Below are positions 41,378-50,990 of a stretch of DNA of 64,000 nt, in pieces. This DNA is from Kribbella sp. CA-293567. Its GTDB lineage: Bacteria; Actinomycetota; Actinomycetes; Propionibacteriales; Kribbellaceae. Under the pieces are notes generated by a model. The model saw only the letters and a program-made list of their open reading frames with translations. It was not told where the DNA came from and ran no database searches. The translations under genes were made by a program, and so were the position numbers. The DNA is taken from assembly GCF_027627575.1 (NCBI RefSeq), contig NZ_CP114065.1:3844001-3908000 (forward strand). Direction: 5' to 3'. How positions within the stretch are numbered: the stretch's first letter is position 1; every line of letters begins with the position of its first letter.

Positions 41378-42288
41378 GAGGCCACCACCCCGTACTGGAC
41401 GCTGTCCGCGGTGAGCTCCATGTAGGCCTCCTCGAGCGACGCGCGCTCGGTGTGCAGTTCGTGCAGCCGGACCCCGAGCTCGTGCGCGAGATCACCGATC
41501 CGTTCGGCCGGTACGCCGGCGACGACCAACTGGTGGGGGAGTGATTCGACCTGCTCGGCCTCCGGAACCAGGCGCTCCCTGAGCAGCGCGAGCTCGGTCC
41601 GGTCGGGCACCTGGACCCGCACGGTGGTGCGGGAGGAGCCGGCGATCACGTCGGCGATCGGGGCGTCCGCGATCAGCCGGCCGCGACCGATCACGACGAG
41701 CTGGTCGGCGGTCAGCTGCATCTCGCTCATCAGATGGCTGGAGACGAAGACCGTCCGGCCCTCGGCGGCCAGCTTGCGCATCAGCCGCCGGACCCAGCGG
41801 ACGCCGTCGGGGTCGAGGCCGTTGACCGGCTCGTCGAACATCAGTACCTCGGGATCGCCGAGCAGGGCACCGGCGATGCCGAGCCGCTGCCCCATGCCGA
41901 GCGAGTACTGGCCGGCGTGTTTGCGGCCGACCTCGTCGAGGCCGACCAGGTTCAGGACTTCGTCGACCCGGCTGACCGGCACGGCGTTGCTGCGGGCCAT
42001 CGCGATCAGGTGGTTACGAGCCGTCCGCCGGGGATGCAGCGCCTTGGCTTCCAGCAACGCGCCGACCTTGGTCAGCGGGCGCGGCCAGTCGGCGTACGGA
42101 CGGCCGTCGACCAGGGCCTGTCCCTCGGTGGGGGTGTCGAGGCCGAGGATCATCCGCATCGTGGTCGACTTGCCGGCGCCGTTGGGGCCGAGGAACCCGG
42201 TCACCCGGCCGGGGGCGACGGCCAGTTCGAGGGTGTCCACCGCGGTGGTCTCGCCGTAGCGTTTGCTGAGTGCTTCGAGGGTGATCAC
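41374..42288 (-). CDS. ABC transporter ATP-binding protein
   Basis: This 304-residue protein has Walker A GFLGPNGAGKSTTMRMILGL, signature YSLGMGQRLGIAGALLGDPEVLMFDEPVNGLD (Walker B with LMFDEP) and a switch H (VFVSSHL). A C-terminal ~80-residue extension is typical of ABC-2 exporters. It is the first gene of the operon, followed by DedA and the permease. The substrate is not indicated. No operator was recognised upstream. Confidence 0.92.
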   Translation of the reverse strand: MITLEALSKRYGETTAVDTLELAVAPGRVTGFLGPNGAGKSTTMRMILGLDTPTEGQALVDGRPYADWPRPLTKVGALLEAKALHPRRTARNHLIAMARSNAVPVSRVDEVLNLVGLDEVGRKHAGQYSLGMGQRLGIAGALLGDPEVLMFDEPVNGLDPDGVRWVRRLMRKLAAEGRTVFVSSHLMSEMQLTADQLVVIGRGRLIADAPIADVIAGSSRTTVRVQVPDRTELALLRERLVPEAEQVESLPHQLVVAGVPAERIGDLAHELGVRLHELHTERASLEEAYMELTADSVQYGVVAS

Positions 42289-42495
42289 GCGGGGGCCTTC
42301 CGGTTCGCCAGTGTCCCTACGAACCTAGAAAACGCGGGTACCCCGGCACATCGGACTATGGGCGCCACCTACCCCTGACTTTCGTCATGCCCGAGTCCCC
42401 CTGTGGACGGGCTTGCATCAGCCCAGGGGTGGACTCGCTACGATCTGCGATGTGACGGCCCGCGCACGGCGGGGCGGTGTACTCGAGGAGCGAAC

Positions 42496-44520
42496 GTGTC
42501 GGAAGTCAAGGTCCATCTGGTCGGCGTCGAGGGCGAGGCTGAGCGGAGCGTGACCGAGACGACGACCGTCGGTGAACTGTTCGCCGCGATCTTCGGCCAG
42601 GACCGCTCCGCGATCGCCGCCAAGGTCAACGGCGAGCTGGTCGACCTGGCCCGGGTGGTCGCCGACGGCGACGAGATCGAGCCCGTGCTGGCCTCCTCCG
42701 CCGACGGCCTGGCCATCATCCGGCACTCGACCGCGCACGTGCTGGCCCAGGCCGTCCAGGAGCTGTTCCCCGACGCCAAGCTGGGGATCGGCCCGCCGGT
42801 CGAGAACGGCTTCTACTACGACTTCGACGTGGCCACTCCGTTCACCCCGGAGGACCTGACCAAGCTCGAGAAGAAGATGCAGCAGATCATCAAGGAGCGG
42901 CAGCGGTTCAGCCGCCGGGTGGTCTCGGACGACGACGCGCGCGCCGAACTGGCCGCCGAGCCGTACAAGCTGGAGCTGATCGGCATCAAGGGGTCCGCCT
43001 CGGCCGACGCCGCGGAGGGTGCTTCGGTCGAGGTCGGCGCCGGTGAGCTGACGATCTACGACAACATCCGGCGCGACGACTCGGTGGCGTGGAAGGACCT
43101 GTGCCGTGGGCCGCACGTGCCGGCGACCGGGTACCTCGGCAACTTCAAGCTGATGCGCGTCGCGGCGGCGTACTGGCGGGGGAGCGAGAAGAACCCGCAG
43201 CTGCAGCGCATCTACGGCACCGCGTGGGACTCGCGGGACGAGCTGAAGGCGTACCTGACCCGCCTGGAGGAGGCCGCCAAGCGCGACCATCGCAAGCTGG
43301 GCACCGAGCTGGATCTTTTCAGCTTCCCCGACGAGATCGGCTCCGGTCTGGCGGTCTTCCATCCCAAGGGCGGCGTGCTCCGCAAGGTGATGGAGGACTA
43401 CTCGCGGCAGCGGCACGTCGAGGACGGCTACGAGTTCGTCTACACCCCGCACATCACCAAGGCGCAGCTCTTCCAGACGTCCGGTCACCTCGACTGGTAC
43501 GCCGACGGCATGTACCCGCCCATGCACCTGGACGAGGAGCGCGGGCCGGACGGTGAGATCCGCAAGCAGGGTCAGGACTACTACCTGAAGCCGATGAACT
43601 GCCCGATGCACAACCTGATCTTCGACTCGCGCGGCCGGTCGTACCGCGAGCTGCCGTTGCGGCTGTTCGAGTTCGGCACCGTGTACCGGCTGGAGAAGTC
43701 CGGCGTCATCCACGGGATGACCCGGGCCCGCGGTTTCACCCAGGACGACGCGCACATCTACTGCACCCGCGAGCAGATGCGCGACGAGCTGCGCGACCTG
43801 CTGAACTTCGTCCTCGGGCTGCTGGCCGACTACGGCCTGGACGACTTCTACCTGGAGCTGTCGACCAGGAACCCGGAGAAGTCGGTCGGCTCCGACGAGG
43901 TCTGGGAGGAAGCCACCAACACCCTGCGCGAGGTCGCCGAGGGGTCGGGGCTGGAGCTGGTCCCGGATCCGGAGGGCGCCGCGTTCTACGGCCCGAAGAT
44001 CTCGGTCCAGGCCCGCGACGCGATCGGCCGGACCTGGCAGATGTCGACGATCCAGCTGGACTTCAACCTGCCGGAGCGGTTCGAGCTGGAGTACACCGCT
44101 CCCGACGGTTCGCGGCAGCGGCCGGTGATGATCCACCGCGCGCTGTTCGGGTCGATCGAGCGGTTCGTCGCGGTGCTGACCGAGCACTACGCCGGGATCT
44201 TCCCGCCGTGGCTGGCGCCGGTCCAGGTGATCGGCATCCCGATCACCGACGGGCACGTGGACTACCTGTTCGAGATCGCCCAGCAACTGAAGGCGGAGGG
44301 CATCCGGATCGAGGTCGACGCCTCCGACGACCGGATGCAGAAGAAGATCCGCAACGCGCAGAAGTCCAAGGTGCCGTACATGCTGATCGCCGGCGACGAG
44401 GACATGGCGGCCGGTTCGGTCTCCTTCCGTTACCGCGACGGTACTCAGAATAACGGTATCCCGATCGCCGACGCGGTCGCCGAGATCGTCGACACCGTGA
44501 AGAAGCGCGTCCAGGTATGA
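42496..44520 (+). CDS. thrS: Threonyl-tRNA synthetase
   Basis: Started at GTG 42496 (GAGGAG upstream), this 674-residue protein has a TGS domain (residues ~1-62), the editing domain ([34 protein letters not shown], then CRGPHVP), the class II core with zinc-ligand Cys in MNCPMHN, and an anticodon-binding domain (from [21 protein letters not shown]). All parts are intact. It is followed, with a 4-bp overlap, by the HIT gene. The same neighbourhood (thrS, HIT, pgsA1, patA, pimA) is known in mycobacteria. Confidence 0.96.
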   Translation: MSEVKVHLVGVEGEAERSVTETTTVGELFAAIFGQDRSAIAAKVNGELVDLARVVADGDEIEPVLASSADGLAIIRHSTAHVLAQAVQELFPDAKLGIGPPVENGFYYDFDVATPFTPEDLTKLEKKMQQIIKERQRFSRRVVSDDDARAELAAEPYKLELIGIKGSASADAAEGASVEVGAGELTIYDNIRRDDSVAWKDLCRGPHVPATGYLGNFKLMRVAAAYWRGSEKNPQLQRIYGTAWDSRDELKAYLTRLEEAAKRDHRKLGTELDLFSFPDEIGSGLAVFHPKGGVLRKVMEDYSRQRHVEDGYEFVYTPHITKAQLFQTSGHLDWYADGMYPPMHLDEERGPDGEIRKQGQDYYLKPMNCPMHNLIFDSRGRSYRELPLRLFEFGTVYRLEKSGVIHGMTRARGFTQDDAHIYCTREQMRDELRDLLNFVLGLLADYGLDDFYLELSTRNPEKSVGSDEVWEEATNTLREVAEGSGLELVPDPEGAAFYGPKISVQARDAIGRTWQMSTIQLDFNLPERFELEYTAPDGSRQRPVMIHRALFGSIERFVAVLTEHYAGIFPPWLAPVQVIGIPITDGHVDYLFEIAQQLKAEGIRIEVDASDDRMQKKIRNAQKSKVPYMLIAGDEDMAAGSVSFRYRDGTQNNGIPIADAVAEIVDTVKKRVQV

Positions 44521-45095
44521 CCGGTTCCCCCGGCGATACGCCGTACGAGCTGGAAGGTGTGGATCGGCAGGACGGGGTCGGCGTACCGGACCCGTTCCTG
44601 CGGTTGTGGACCCCGCACCGGATGGCGTACATCGCCGGGGAGAACAAGCCGGCCACCGGGGCGGCGGGGCACGAGTGCCCGTTCTGCCGGTTGCCGTCGT
44701 TGCCGGATGCCGACGCGCTGATCGTCCGGCGGGCGGACGCGGCGTACGCCGTACTGAATCTGTATCCGTACAACCCCGGTCACCTGATGGTCGTGCCGTA
44801 TCGGCATGTCGCCGACTACACCGAGCTGACGCCGGCCGAGGTCTCCGACGTGGCCGCATTGACCCAGCAGGCCATGCGGGTGATCCGGATCGTTTCGGAT
44901 GCGCACGGGTTCAACATCGGGATGAACCAGGGCGAGATCGCGGGCGCCGGGATCGCTGCTCACCTGCATCAGCACGTGGTCCCACGCTGGGGCGGCGATG
45001 CCAACTTCATGCCGGTGATCGCGCAGACGAAGGTACTGCCGCAGTTGCTGTCGGACACGCGTGCGCTGCTGGCGAAGTCCTGGCCGACCGACTGA
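44517..45095 (+). CDS. HIT-family hydrolase (PIM-locus member)
   Basis: This 192-residue protein has a [45 protein letters not shown] segment and [10 protein letters not shown], the catalytic histidine triad. The family cleaves nucleoside phosphates such as AP4A or nucleotide-amines. It overlaps the thrS stop (ATGA), as its mycobacterial counterpart does. Its link with the PIM genes remains genetic only. Confidence 0.92.
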   Translation: MTGSPGDTPYELEGVDRQDGVGVPDPFLRLWTPHRMAYIAGENKPATGAAGHECPFCRLPSLPDADALIVRRADAAYAVLNLYPYNPGHLMVVPYRHVADYTELTPAEVSDVAALTQQAMRVIRIVSDAHGFNIGMNQGEIAGAGIAAHLHQHVVPRWGGDANFMPVIAQTKVLPQLLSDTRALLAKSWPTD

Positions 45096-45110
45096 GCCGG
45101 TGGTGCCGCG

Positions 45111-46235
45111 TCATCTGAGGAAGAGCGGCATCAGCGGGTCGACCAGACCGAGCAGTGTCTCCAGGGAGACCTGGCGGGCCGGGTTGGTCAGAGCGGTGAC
45201 GCGGACCACCCTGCGACCTTGGCGGAAGACGAGTTCGCCCTGGTCGGGCAGGTGGTAGCCAGGTCTGCCGATCGGCGCGAACGGTGGCGGCGGGGTTCGT
45301 TTCGCCTCCGGGATGGTGTCGGGGTGGAAGGACTCCACGATCGAGACCGTCGCGTCGAAGCCACCCCAGATGCAGGTCAGCGCGCCGTCGACCCGGTAGT
45401 CGCGCCGAAGTTGCGTGGTGGTCCCGACGAACCGCTCGGCCGCCGCGGTCGACAGCTGACAGATCGACTCGGACTGCCGCGCGTCCCGCGTCATCGCCGG
45501 TACGACGGCGCGCACCGCCCGGCTGATCGCGACCGCCTTCGCGCGATCGATCCCGGTCGGGTGGCGGTCGATCCCTCCGATCGAGAGCACCCGGACCGCA
45601 CGGTCCTCCACGCTGAACACCAGCCGCGACGAGCTGATCCGAGCCTCCGGTCCGAGCTCGGGCACCAGTTCGAGCGCTCCGGTTCCGGCCGCGAGGCGGT
45701 CCAGCGAGTCCAGTTGCTTCGGCAGCGCGGTGACGCCGACCGTCACTGCCCGGCCGTCGAGGAGCAACGTGCACAGGTCGAGTGCCGGCAGGCCACCGTC
45801 GTTCCAGGAAAACGGCTTGGCCGTCACCTTCACTCCGAGCTGCTTGCCGAGTGTCGCGGTGACCGCTGCACACACGGTCGGCCCCGGCTCACCCGCCGAC
45901 CCGTCCAGCCCTTCAGCCTGCGGCGGCGCCACCACCACTGGCACGACGACAGCCGGCTTCGGCGGTAGCGGTCGAGCTTCATCCGCCCGGCGAGCCACCG
46001 AGCAGCCCGCCAGCACCGCAAGTATCGCCACTCCTGCCAGGGCCCGGCGAAGGCGCGGAGCTGCACCACCTACCAACCAGCGTGGAACGGCATCTGCGCC
46101 GCTCACGCCCGGCGCTTCAGCGGCTTCAACCGGAGGTTGGTCAGTGGTGGAAGTCCGCCCATGGCTCAGAGTGGACGGCGCGCGGGTAAGCACAGGCAGC
46201 GGCGGGCGGCCGGCTGGGGGCCGGGAGTCGGGCAT
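45111..46235 (-). CDS. Predicted lipoprotein of unknown function
   Basis: This 374-residue protein has a lipobox LAVLAGC after the hydrophobic stretch AGVAILAVLAG, but ~65 residues of polar sequence precede it. Either a downstream start is used or the protein has a cytoplasmic tail. The mature part has four cysteines (VCAAV, DLCTLL, SICQL, LTCIWGG), perhaps two disulfides as in DUF3558-type proteins. It is convergent with the HIT gene and interrupts the PIM locus on the opposite strand. I do not recognise a family with certainty. Confidence 0.7.
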   Translation of the reverse strand: MPDSRPPAGRPPLPVLTRAPSTLSHGRTSTTDQPPVEAAEAPGVSGADAVPRWLVGGAAPRLRRALAGVAILAVLAGCSVARRADEARPLPPKPAVVVPVVVAPPQAEGLDGSAGEPGPTVCAAVTATLGKQLGVKVTAKPFSWNDGGLPALDLCTLLLDGRAVTVGVTALPKQLDSLDRLAAGTGALELVPELGPEARISSSRLVFSVEDRAVRVLSIGGIDRHPTGIDRAKAVAISRAVRAVVPAMTRDARQSESICQLSTAAAERFVGTTTQLRRDYRVDGALTCIWGGFDATVSIVESFHPDTIPEAKRTPPPPFAPIGRPGYHLPDQGELVFRQGRRVVRVTALTNPARQVSLETLLGLVDPLMPLFLR

Positions 46236-46355
46236 CGGGACCTCCCGTCGGAGGTGGGCGTGAGGCCATGGTGCGCCTGAGAGTGGGCTCAGCGGTAGTC
46301 ACCAGGGGTGGCGAGTCACGCACCCGGGGCGTGCCTGGTCTACGATCGCGTCGCC

Positions 46356-47195
46356 ATGCTTAACAGATTCCGGCAGTTCTGGACCAAGGTGATCTCGCCG
46401 ATCGCCAACCTCCTGCTCAAGCTCGGTGTGAGCGCTGATGCCGTCACACTGGTCGGCACCATCGGCGTCTGCGCCGGTGCGCTGATCTTCTTCCCGCGCG
46501 GCCACATCTGGCTGGGCGCGGTGGTGATCACCTGTTTCGTCTTCTCCGACCTGATCGACGGCTACATGGCCCGCACCTCCGGGACGTCGTCGAAGTGGGG
46601 CTCCTACCTGGACTCCACGCTGGACCGGCTCGGCGACGGCGCCATCTTCGGCGGTCTGGTGCTGTTCTACGCGGGCAGCGCCGGCGACACCCCGTGGATG
46701 GCCGCGGTCACGTTGTGGGCACTGGTGATGGGCGCGACCACGTCATACGCCCGGGCCAAGGCCGAGAGCCTCGGTCTGCAGGCGAGCGGTGGCCTGGCCG
46801 AGCGCTCCGACCGCCTGGTCGCGGTGCTCGTCGTCGGATTCTTCTCCGACGTGCTCGACCTTCCGATCCTGCTCGAGATCGTCCTGTGCGCTCTCGCGGT
46901 CGCCAGCACCATCACGGTCGTCCAGCGGACGCTGTCGGTCCGCAAGCAGGTGCTGGCTGACCCGGCCAATGCCGGACTCGGAACACCGGCAGCCAATACT
47001 GCGCCGAGCGCCGCCGCGACGGGCGGTGCAGGAGCGGGTGGAGCAGCAGGCCCGAACGGCGCCGCGGGGAGCGGCACCGCAGCGGGCAATCCGACCGAAG
47101 GCGTAGCGCCAGGCGATCTCGGCCTCGACGGCCCCTCGTCGTCGGACGGTGGGACGGCCGGCCCCGGCTCCGGCCTGCCGCCCACCTCCACCTGA
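46356..47195 (+). CDS. pgsA: CDP-alcohol phosphatidyltransferase, phosphatidylinositol-phosphate synthase-like
   Basis: Started at the ATG at 46356, this 279-residue protein has the CDP-alcohol motif DLIDGYMAR then GSYLDSTLD (D-x2-DG-x2-AR-x8-G-x3-D-x3-D), held by six membrane helices. A ~80-residue Ala/Gly/Pro-rich C-terminal tail is unusual for this family and probably disordered. Gene order with patA and pimA assigns it to phosphatidylinositol phosphate synthesis. It is the first of a three-gene PIM operon. A -10-like TACGAT is only ~9 bp before the ATG. Confidence 0.9.
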   Translation: MLNRFRQFWTKVISPIANLLLKLGVSADAVTLVGTIGVCAGALIFFPRGHIWLGAVVITCFVFSDLIDGYMARTSGTSSKWGSYLDSTLDRLGDGAIFGGLVLFYAGSAGDTPWMAAVTLWALVMGATTSYARAKAESLGLQASGGLAERSDRLVAVLVVGFFSDVLDLPILLEIVLCALAVASTITVVQRTLSVRKQVLADPANAGLGTPAANTAPSAAATGGAGAGGAAGPNGAAGSGTAAGNPTEGVAPGDLGLDGPSSSDGGTAGPGSGLPPTST

Positions 47196-47197
47196 CC

Positions 47198-48064
47198 GTG
47201 GAGAGTCTGCGGCAGCGGATCGTCGATCTGGCTTTCGCGCTCGCCTGGGCCCTGGTACGGCGGCTGCCGGAAGGACTCGTCTCGGCGGTCTTCCGGCGGA
47301 TCGCCGATTTCGTCGTACGCCGGGACGGGCGCGGCGTCCAGCGTCTCAAGTCCAACCTCGCCATCGTCCGTCCCGAGGCGACTCCGGCCGAGCTGCACGC
47401 GCTCACGCAAGCCGGCATACGCTCCTACCTGCGCTACTGGCAGGAGGCCTTTCGCCTGCCCGAATGGGACGACGAGCGGATCGTCGGACGGGTCCGCACG
47501 GTCAACGAGAAGGTGCTCCGCGACGCCCACGCCGCAGGCAGGGGCGTGATCTGCGCCCTTCCTCACCTCGCGAACTACGACCACGCGGGCGCCTGGGCGG
47601 GCCGCACCGGAATGCCGGTCTCGACCGTTGCCGAACGCCTCCGCCCCGAGTCCCTCTTCGACCGGTTCGTTGCCTACCGCGCCAAACTCGGCATGGAGGT
47701 GCTGCCTTTGACCGGCAGCGACGAGCACGTCTTCGGAGTACTGGCCGAGCGCCTCCGAGCGGGCGGCTTCGTCTGCCTGGTCGCCGATCGCGACCTCTCC
47801 GACCGCGGCGTACCGGTCACGTTCTTCGGCCGCAAGTCGAGAATGCCCGCCGGTCCGGCCGCGCTCAGCGTGCGCACCGGCGCCCCGCTGATCCCGGCCA
47901 CCCTGCACTACGACGGTCCCGACCTCGTCATCACCTTCCACGATCCGATCGACCGCACCGGCGGCCCGGCTCAGATGACCCAGTGCTGCGCCGACGCCTT
48001 CGCTGCCGGTATCGCCACGCATCCGCAGGACTGGCACATGCTGCAGCGAATCTTCCTGGACTGA
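47198..48064 (+). CDS. patA: Phosphatidylinositol mannoside acyltransferase
   Basis: This 288-residue protein belongs to the LpxL/HtrB-like acyltransferases. The HxxxxD catalytic motif is in ICALPHLANYDHAGAW, with a downstream region ADRDLSDRGVPVTFFGRKSRMPAGPAALSVRTGAPLIP. In the PIM pathway this enzyme puts an acyl chain on the mannose of PIM1/PIM2. It starts with GTG at 47198, 2 bp after the pgsA stop. The membrane side is the cytoplasmic face. Confidence 0.92.
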   Translation: MESLRQRIVDLAFALAWALVRRLPEGLVSAVFRRIADFVVRRDGRGVQRLKSNLAIVRPEATPAELHALTQAGIRSYLRYWQEAFRLPEWDDERIVGRVRTVNEKVLRDAHAAGRGVICALPHLANYDHAGAWAGRTGMPVSTVAERLRPESLFDRFVAYRAKLGMEVLPLTGSDEHVFGVLAERLRAGGFVCLVADRDLSDRGVPVTFFGRKSRMPAGPAALSVRTGAPLIPATLHYDGPDLVITFHDPIDRTGGPAQMTQCCADAFAAGIATHPQDWHMLQRIFLD

Positions 48065-48082
48065 GATGCTGCCTGGATCGAG

Positions 48083-49180
48083 ATGAAGGTCGGCCTGGTC
48101 TGCCCGTACTCGCTCGGTACGCCGGGCGGAGTGCAGAACCACGTCCGCGACCTGGCCGAGGCGTTGCTTGCCCTCGGCCACCAGGTCTCGGTGCTGGCCC
48201 CGGTCGACGACGACCAGGCTCCGCCGTACGTCGTTTCGGCCGGTCATGCCGTCGGCGTTCCCTACAACGGCTCGATCGCGCGCGTCACCTTCGGGCCGCG
48301 CACCGCGACCCGGGTCAGGAACTGGCTGGCCGACGGCGCGTTCGACGTCGTCCACGTGCACGAACCGACCACGCCGAGCGCCTCGATCATCGCGCTGTGG
48401 GCCGGTGACGGCCCGTTCGTCGCCACCTTCCACACCTGGCAGGTGCGGTCACGGGCGATGAGCGCGGCCGCCGGTCTGCTGCGCCCCGCGCTGGAGAAGC
48501 TGGACGCCAGGATCGCGGTCTCTGAGAACGCGCGGTCGATGATGGTCCAGCACATCGGCGGCGAGGCCGTGGTGATCCCGAACGGTCTCTACACCAGCCG
48601 TTTCGTCGGCCGGATCCGTCCTGAGTGGCAAGGCGCCCATGGCACGATCAGCTTTCTCGGCCGGATGGACGAGCCCCGCAAGGGCCTCGGGGTACTGATC
48701 GCCGCCGTACCACGCCTGGTGGCCGCGCGACCACAGGTCAAGGTGCTGGTCGCCGGCACCGGGCAGGCGGACGAGGCGCGTCGCTCGCTTCCCGAGCACT
48801 GCCGCCAGAACGTGCTCTTCCTCGGCACGATCGACGACGACGAGCGCGCCGACATGCTGGCCGGATCGGACCTGTACGTCGCTCCGCACCTCGGCGGCGA
48901 GAGTTTCGGCATCGTGCTGCTGGAGGCGATGGCGGCAGGCGCGCCCGTCCTGGCGAGCGACCTTGCCGCGTTTCGCCAGGTGCTCGACGGTGGACGGCTG
49001 GGTGAACTGTTCGAGCCAGGGAACTCCGATGCGCTGGCTACGCAGGCCATCCGGCTGTTGGGCTCGCCTGATGAACGGGACAAGGTGCGGGCGGCAGGTC
49101 GCGCCGCAGTACCGCGGTACGACTGGGGAACTCTGGTCGGCGAACTGGTCGCGGTCTACGAGTTGGTAGCTCGCCGCTAG
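48083..49180 (+). CDS. pimA: Phosphatidylinositol alpha-mannosyltransferase
   Basis: This 365-residue GT4 enzyme has MKVGLVCPYSLGTPGGVQNHVRDLAEALLALGHQVSVLAP (the glycine-rich N-terminal loop that binds phosphatidylinositol), the HVHEPTTPSAS segment and the EFGxxxxE-equivalent GESFGIVLLEAMAAGAPVLAS. It catalyses the first mannosyl transfer from GDP-mannose to PI. It starts at ATG 48083, 18 bp after patA. It closes the pgsA-patA-pimA operon. Confidence 0.95.
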   Translation: MKVGLVCPYSLGTPGGVQNHVRDLAEALLALGHQVSVLAPVDDDQAPPYVVSAGHAVGVPYNGSIARVTFGPRTATRVRNWLADGAFDVVHVHEPTTPSASIIALWAGDGPFVATFHTWQVRSRAMSAAAGLLRPALEKLDARIAVSENARSMMVQHIGGEAVVIPNGLYTSRFVGRIRPEWQGAHGTISFLGRMDEPRKGLGVLIAAVPRLVAARPQVKVLVAGTGQADEARRSLPEHCRQNVLFLGTIDDDERADMLAGSDLYVAPHLGGESFGIVLLEAMAAGAPVLASDLAAFRQVLDGGRLGELFEPGNSDALATQAIRLLGSPDERDKVRAAGRAAVPRYDWGTLVGELVAVYELVARR

Positions 49181-49214
49181 TTCGCCGTACCAGCGCTGTG
49201 CTTCGGTGGTCGGA

Positions 49215-49619
49215 TCAGCGCAGCTCGGTCGCGGTGGCCGCGATCTCGTCGAAGTCGCCGGGGGCCGGGTGCCAGGGGAGCTGCAGGGGGTCGTCCTTGT
49301 AGCGCGGTACGACGTGCAGGTGGGTGTGGAAGACGCTCTGCCAGGCGTCGGCGCCGATGCAGCTCAGCAGATTGGCGCCGTCGGCATCGAGGCGGTCGAT
49401 CACCCGGCTGACCAGGGACTGTGCGAGCAGGGTGGTGGCGGTGAGATCTTCGGCGGTGGTCTCGCGCAGATCGGTGGAGTGCGCCCGCGGGACGACCAGC
49501 AGATGGCCGCGGGTGGCGGGGTTGATGTCCATGAAGGCGATCGCCCGCTCGTTCTCGGCGACCTGCTGGGAGGGGATGGTGCCGGCCACGATCCCGCAGA
49601 AGAGGCAGTTCTCGGTCAT
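49215..49619 (-). CDS. HIT-family protein (second copy)
   Basis: This 134-residue protein has CLFCGIVAGTIPSQQVAENERAIAFMDINPATRGHLLVVPRAHS and HTHLHVVPRY with the catalytic triad. It resembles Hint-like purine nucleoside phosphoramidases. It is distinct from the PIM-locus HIT protein, which has CPFC and HLHQH. A single gene on the minus strand. Confidence 0.93.
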   Translation of the reverse strand: MTENCLFCGIVAGTIPSQQVAENERAIAFMDINPATRGHLLVVPRAHSTDLRETTAEDLTATTLLAQSLVSRVIDRLDADGANLLSCIGADAWQSVFHTHLHVVPRYKDDPLQLPWHPAPGDFDEIAATATELR

Positions 49620-49668
49620 CGGGCCAGGTTAAACTGCGCGAGCCCCGACCCGACCCCGAGGGAGCCCC

Positions 49669-50118
49669 ATGCCCGACGACCTGCTGCGCCCGACCATCGG
49701 CGCGGACGTCGACATGACCACGCGACCCTGGCGGTTGATGTCGCAGGCCTACGTCGCGTTCTTCGGCGGCGTGATCGCGACCACCGTGGTCGCCCTCTTC
49801 AACGCGCGCCGGCTCGGCGTACCGGCGCAGGGGCAGCGGCTGATCGCGCTCTCCGGTCTGGGCGGTCTCGTCCTGGCGGCGATCGCGATGGTGATGCTGA
49901 CCGACGAGCTGACCGCCTCGTCGGGGACCCGGCTGGCGATCCGGATCATCGCGGTGCTGGCCTGCCTGGCGCAGATGCGGATCCAGCAGCCGATGGATCG
50001 TGCCTTCCAGTTGCGTGGTTCGGAGTACAGGTCGCTGTGGGGCCCGGGGATCGCGGCCGTGATCGGCTGCGGGCTGCTCGAGATCGGGCTGCTCGCCCTG
50101 GTGGTGACGGCGGTATGA
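49669..50118 (+). CDS. Four-helix membrane protein, first gene of the TPR/AAA+ operon
   Basis: This 149-residue protein has four hydrophobic segments (AYVAFFGGVIATTVVALF, LIALSGLGGLVLAAIAMVML, TRLAIRIIAVLACLAQ, GIAAVIGCGLLEIGLLALVV). No family recognised. The stop overlaps the ATG of the TPR gene, so it is translationally coupled to it and to the AAA+ gene after that. Confidence 0.75.
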   Translation: MPDDLLRPTIGADVDMTTRPWRLMSQAYVAFFGGVIATTVVALFNARRLGVPAQGQRLIALSGLGGLVLAAIAMVMLTDELTASSGTRLAIRIIAVLACLAQMRIQQPMDRAFQLRGSEYRSLWGPGIAAVIGCGLLEIGLLALVVTAV

Positions 50119-50990
50119 ACGAGCCCACCGAGGCCAGGTTGCAGATGGCCGGCCACTGGCTGCAGATCGGTCATCCGGAGCGGACTCTCGACGAGTTGCA
50201 AGGTCTGTGGGGTGATGCGGCGCTCGACTATCGCGCTTTCTTGTTCAGAGGCGCCGCGTTGCATGCGCTGGATCGCAACGACGAGGCCATCGTCGTACTA
50301 CGGGACGGGCTGACCCACTTCGGGCCGTTCACACCGTTGCTGCAACTGCTCGGCTCGGCGCTTCGTTCGGTGGGCCAGTTGCAGGAGGCCGAATCGGTCT
50401 ATCTGCAAGGGCTCAGCCTCGATCCCGGCGAACCGGACCTGCTGCTCGGCTACGCGCTGGTCTGCCTGGCGGCGGGACAGCCCGAGAAGGCCGCCGCGCT
50501 GGTCGAGCGGGCAGCGTCCTACGCCCCGGAGAGCGCTTCCGTCGCCGCGGCGCGAGCGCAGGTCGCCTTCGCCCAGGGCCGCCACAAGGACATGCGCAGG
50601 CACAGCCAGGAAGCGCTCTCTGTCGATCCCGAGAATCCGGGTGCCCAGGCGCTGCACGGTACGGCGTCGATGCTCACCGGCGACCCGCGGACGGGATACC
50701 GCTCTCTCGCCTCGGCCGCCGCCTCGAATCCGGCCGACCAGGACCTGCGCGGAGCGGCCCGCGAAGCCAAGCTGATCAGCCACCCGCTGCTGCGGCCGCT
50801 GCGGCCCTTCCAGCGGTTCAACCCGCTGGTGGTCTGGATCGGCGCGGTCGTCATCATCTACGCACTGCGGTTCGCCGGGCTCCGCCCGCTGTCGATCCTG
50901 TTCGCGATCGGCTGGTTCGCGTTCTGCATCTACTCGTGGGTCGCGCCGCCGCTGGTCCGCCGCATGATCAACCGGAAATGGGGAGCATGA
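50115..50990 (+). CDS. TPR-repeat protein with C-terminal membrane helices
   Basis: Started at the ATG at 50115, this 291-residue protein has about five tetratricopeptide repeats (residues ~5-210; HALDRNDEAIVVLRDGL, SVGQLQEAESVYLQGLSLDPGEPDLLLGYALVCLAAGQPEKAAAL). Two hydrophobic segments follow (~236-275; NPLVVWIGAVVIIYALRF, LSILFAIGWFAFCIYSW). The TPR part is likely cytoplasmic and would bind a partner protein. The next gene, an AAA+ ATPase with its own helical N-terminus, overlaps by 4 bp, which suggests a membrane-tethered ATPase complex. Confidence 0.82.
   Translation: MNEPTEARLQMAGHWLQIGHPERTLDELQGLWGDAALDYRAFLFRGAALHALDRNDEAIVVLRDGLTHFGPFTPLLQLLGSALRSVGQLQEAESVYLQGLSLDPGEPDLLLGYALVCLAAGQPEKAAALVERAASYAPESASVAAARAQVAFAQGRHKDMRRHSQEALSVDPENPGAQALHGTASMLTGDPRTGYRSLASAAASNPADQDLRGAAREAKLISHPLLRPLRPFQRFNPLVVWIGAVVIIYALRFAGLRPLSILFAIGWFAFCIYSWVAPPLVRRMINRKWGA

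Noticed and set aside
42289..42495. T-box or other leader RNA before thrS
   Set aside because: The gap is short and lacks the T-box core sequence or a specifier stem.
42418..44859. 813-codon open frame opposite thrS
   Set aside because: It is a GC-rich shadow of the thrS coding strand with repetitive Arg/Leu/Val/Gln composition and no recognisable domain. Several other long antisense frames in the window (for example opposite the M4/M28 gene, the EF-G2 gene and DUF2264) were dropped for the same reason.
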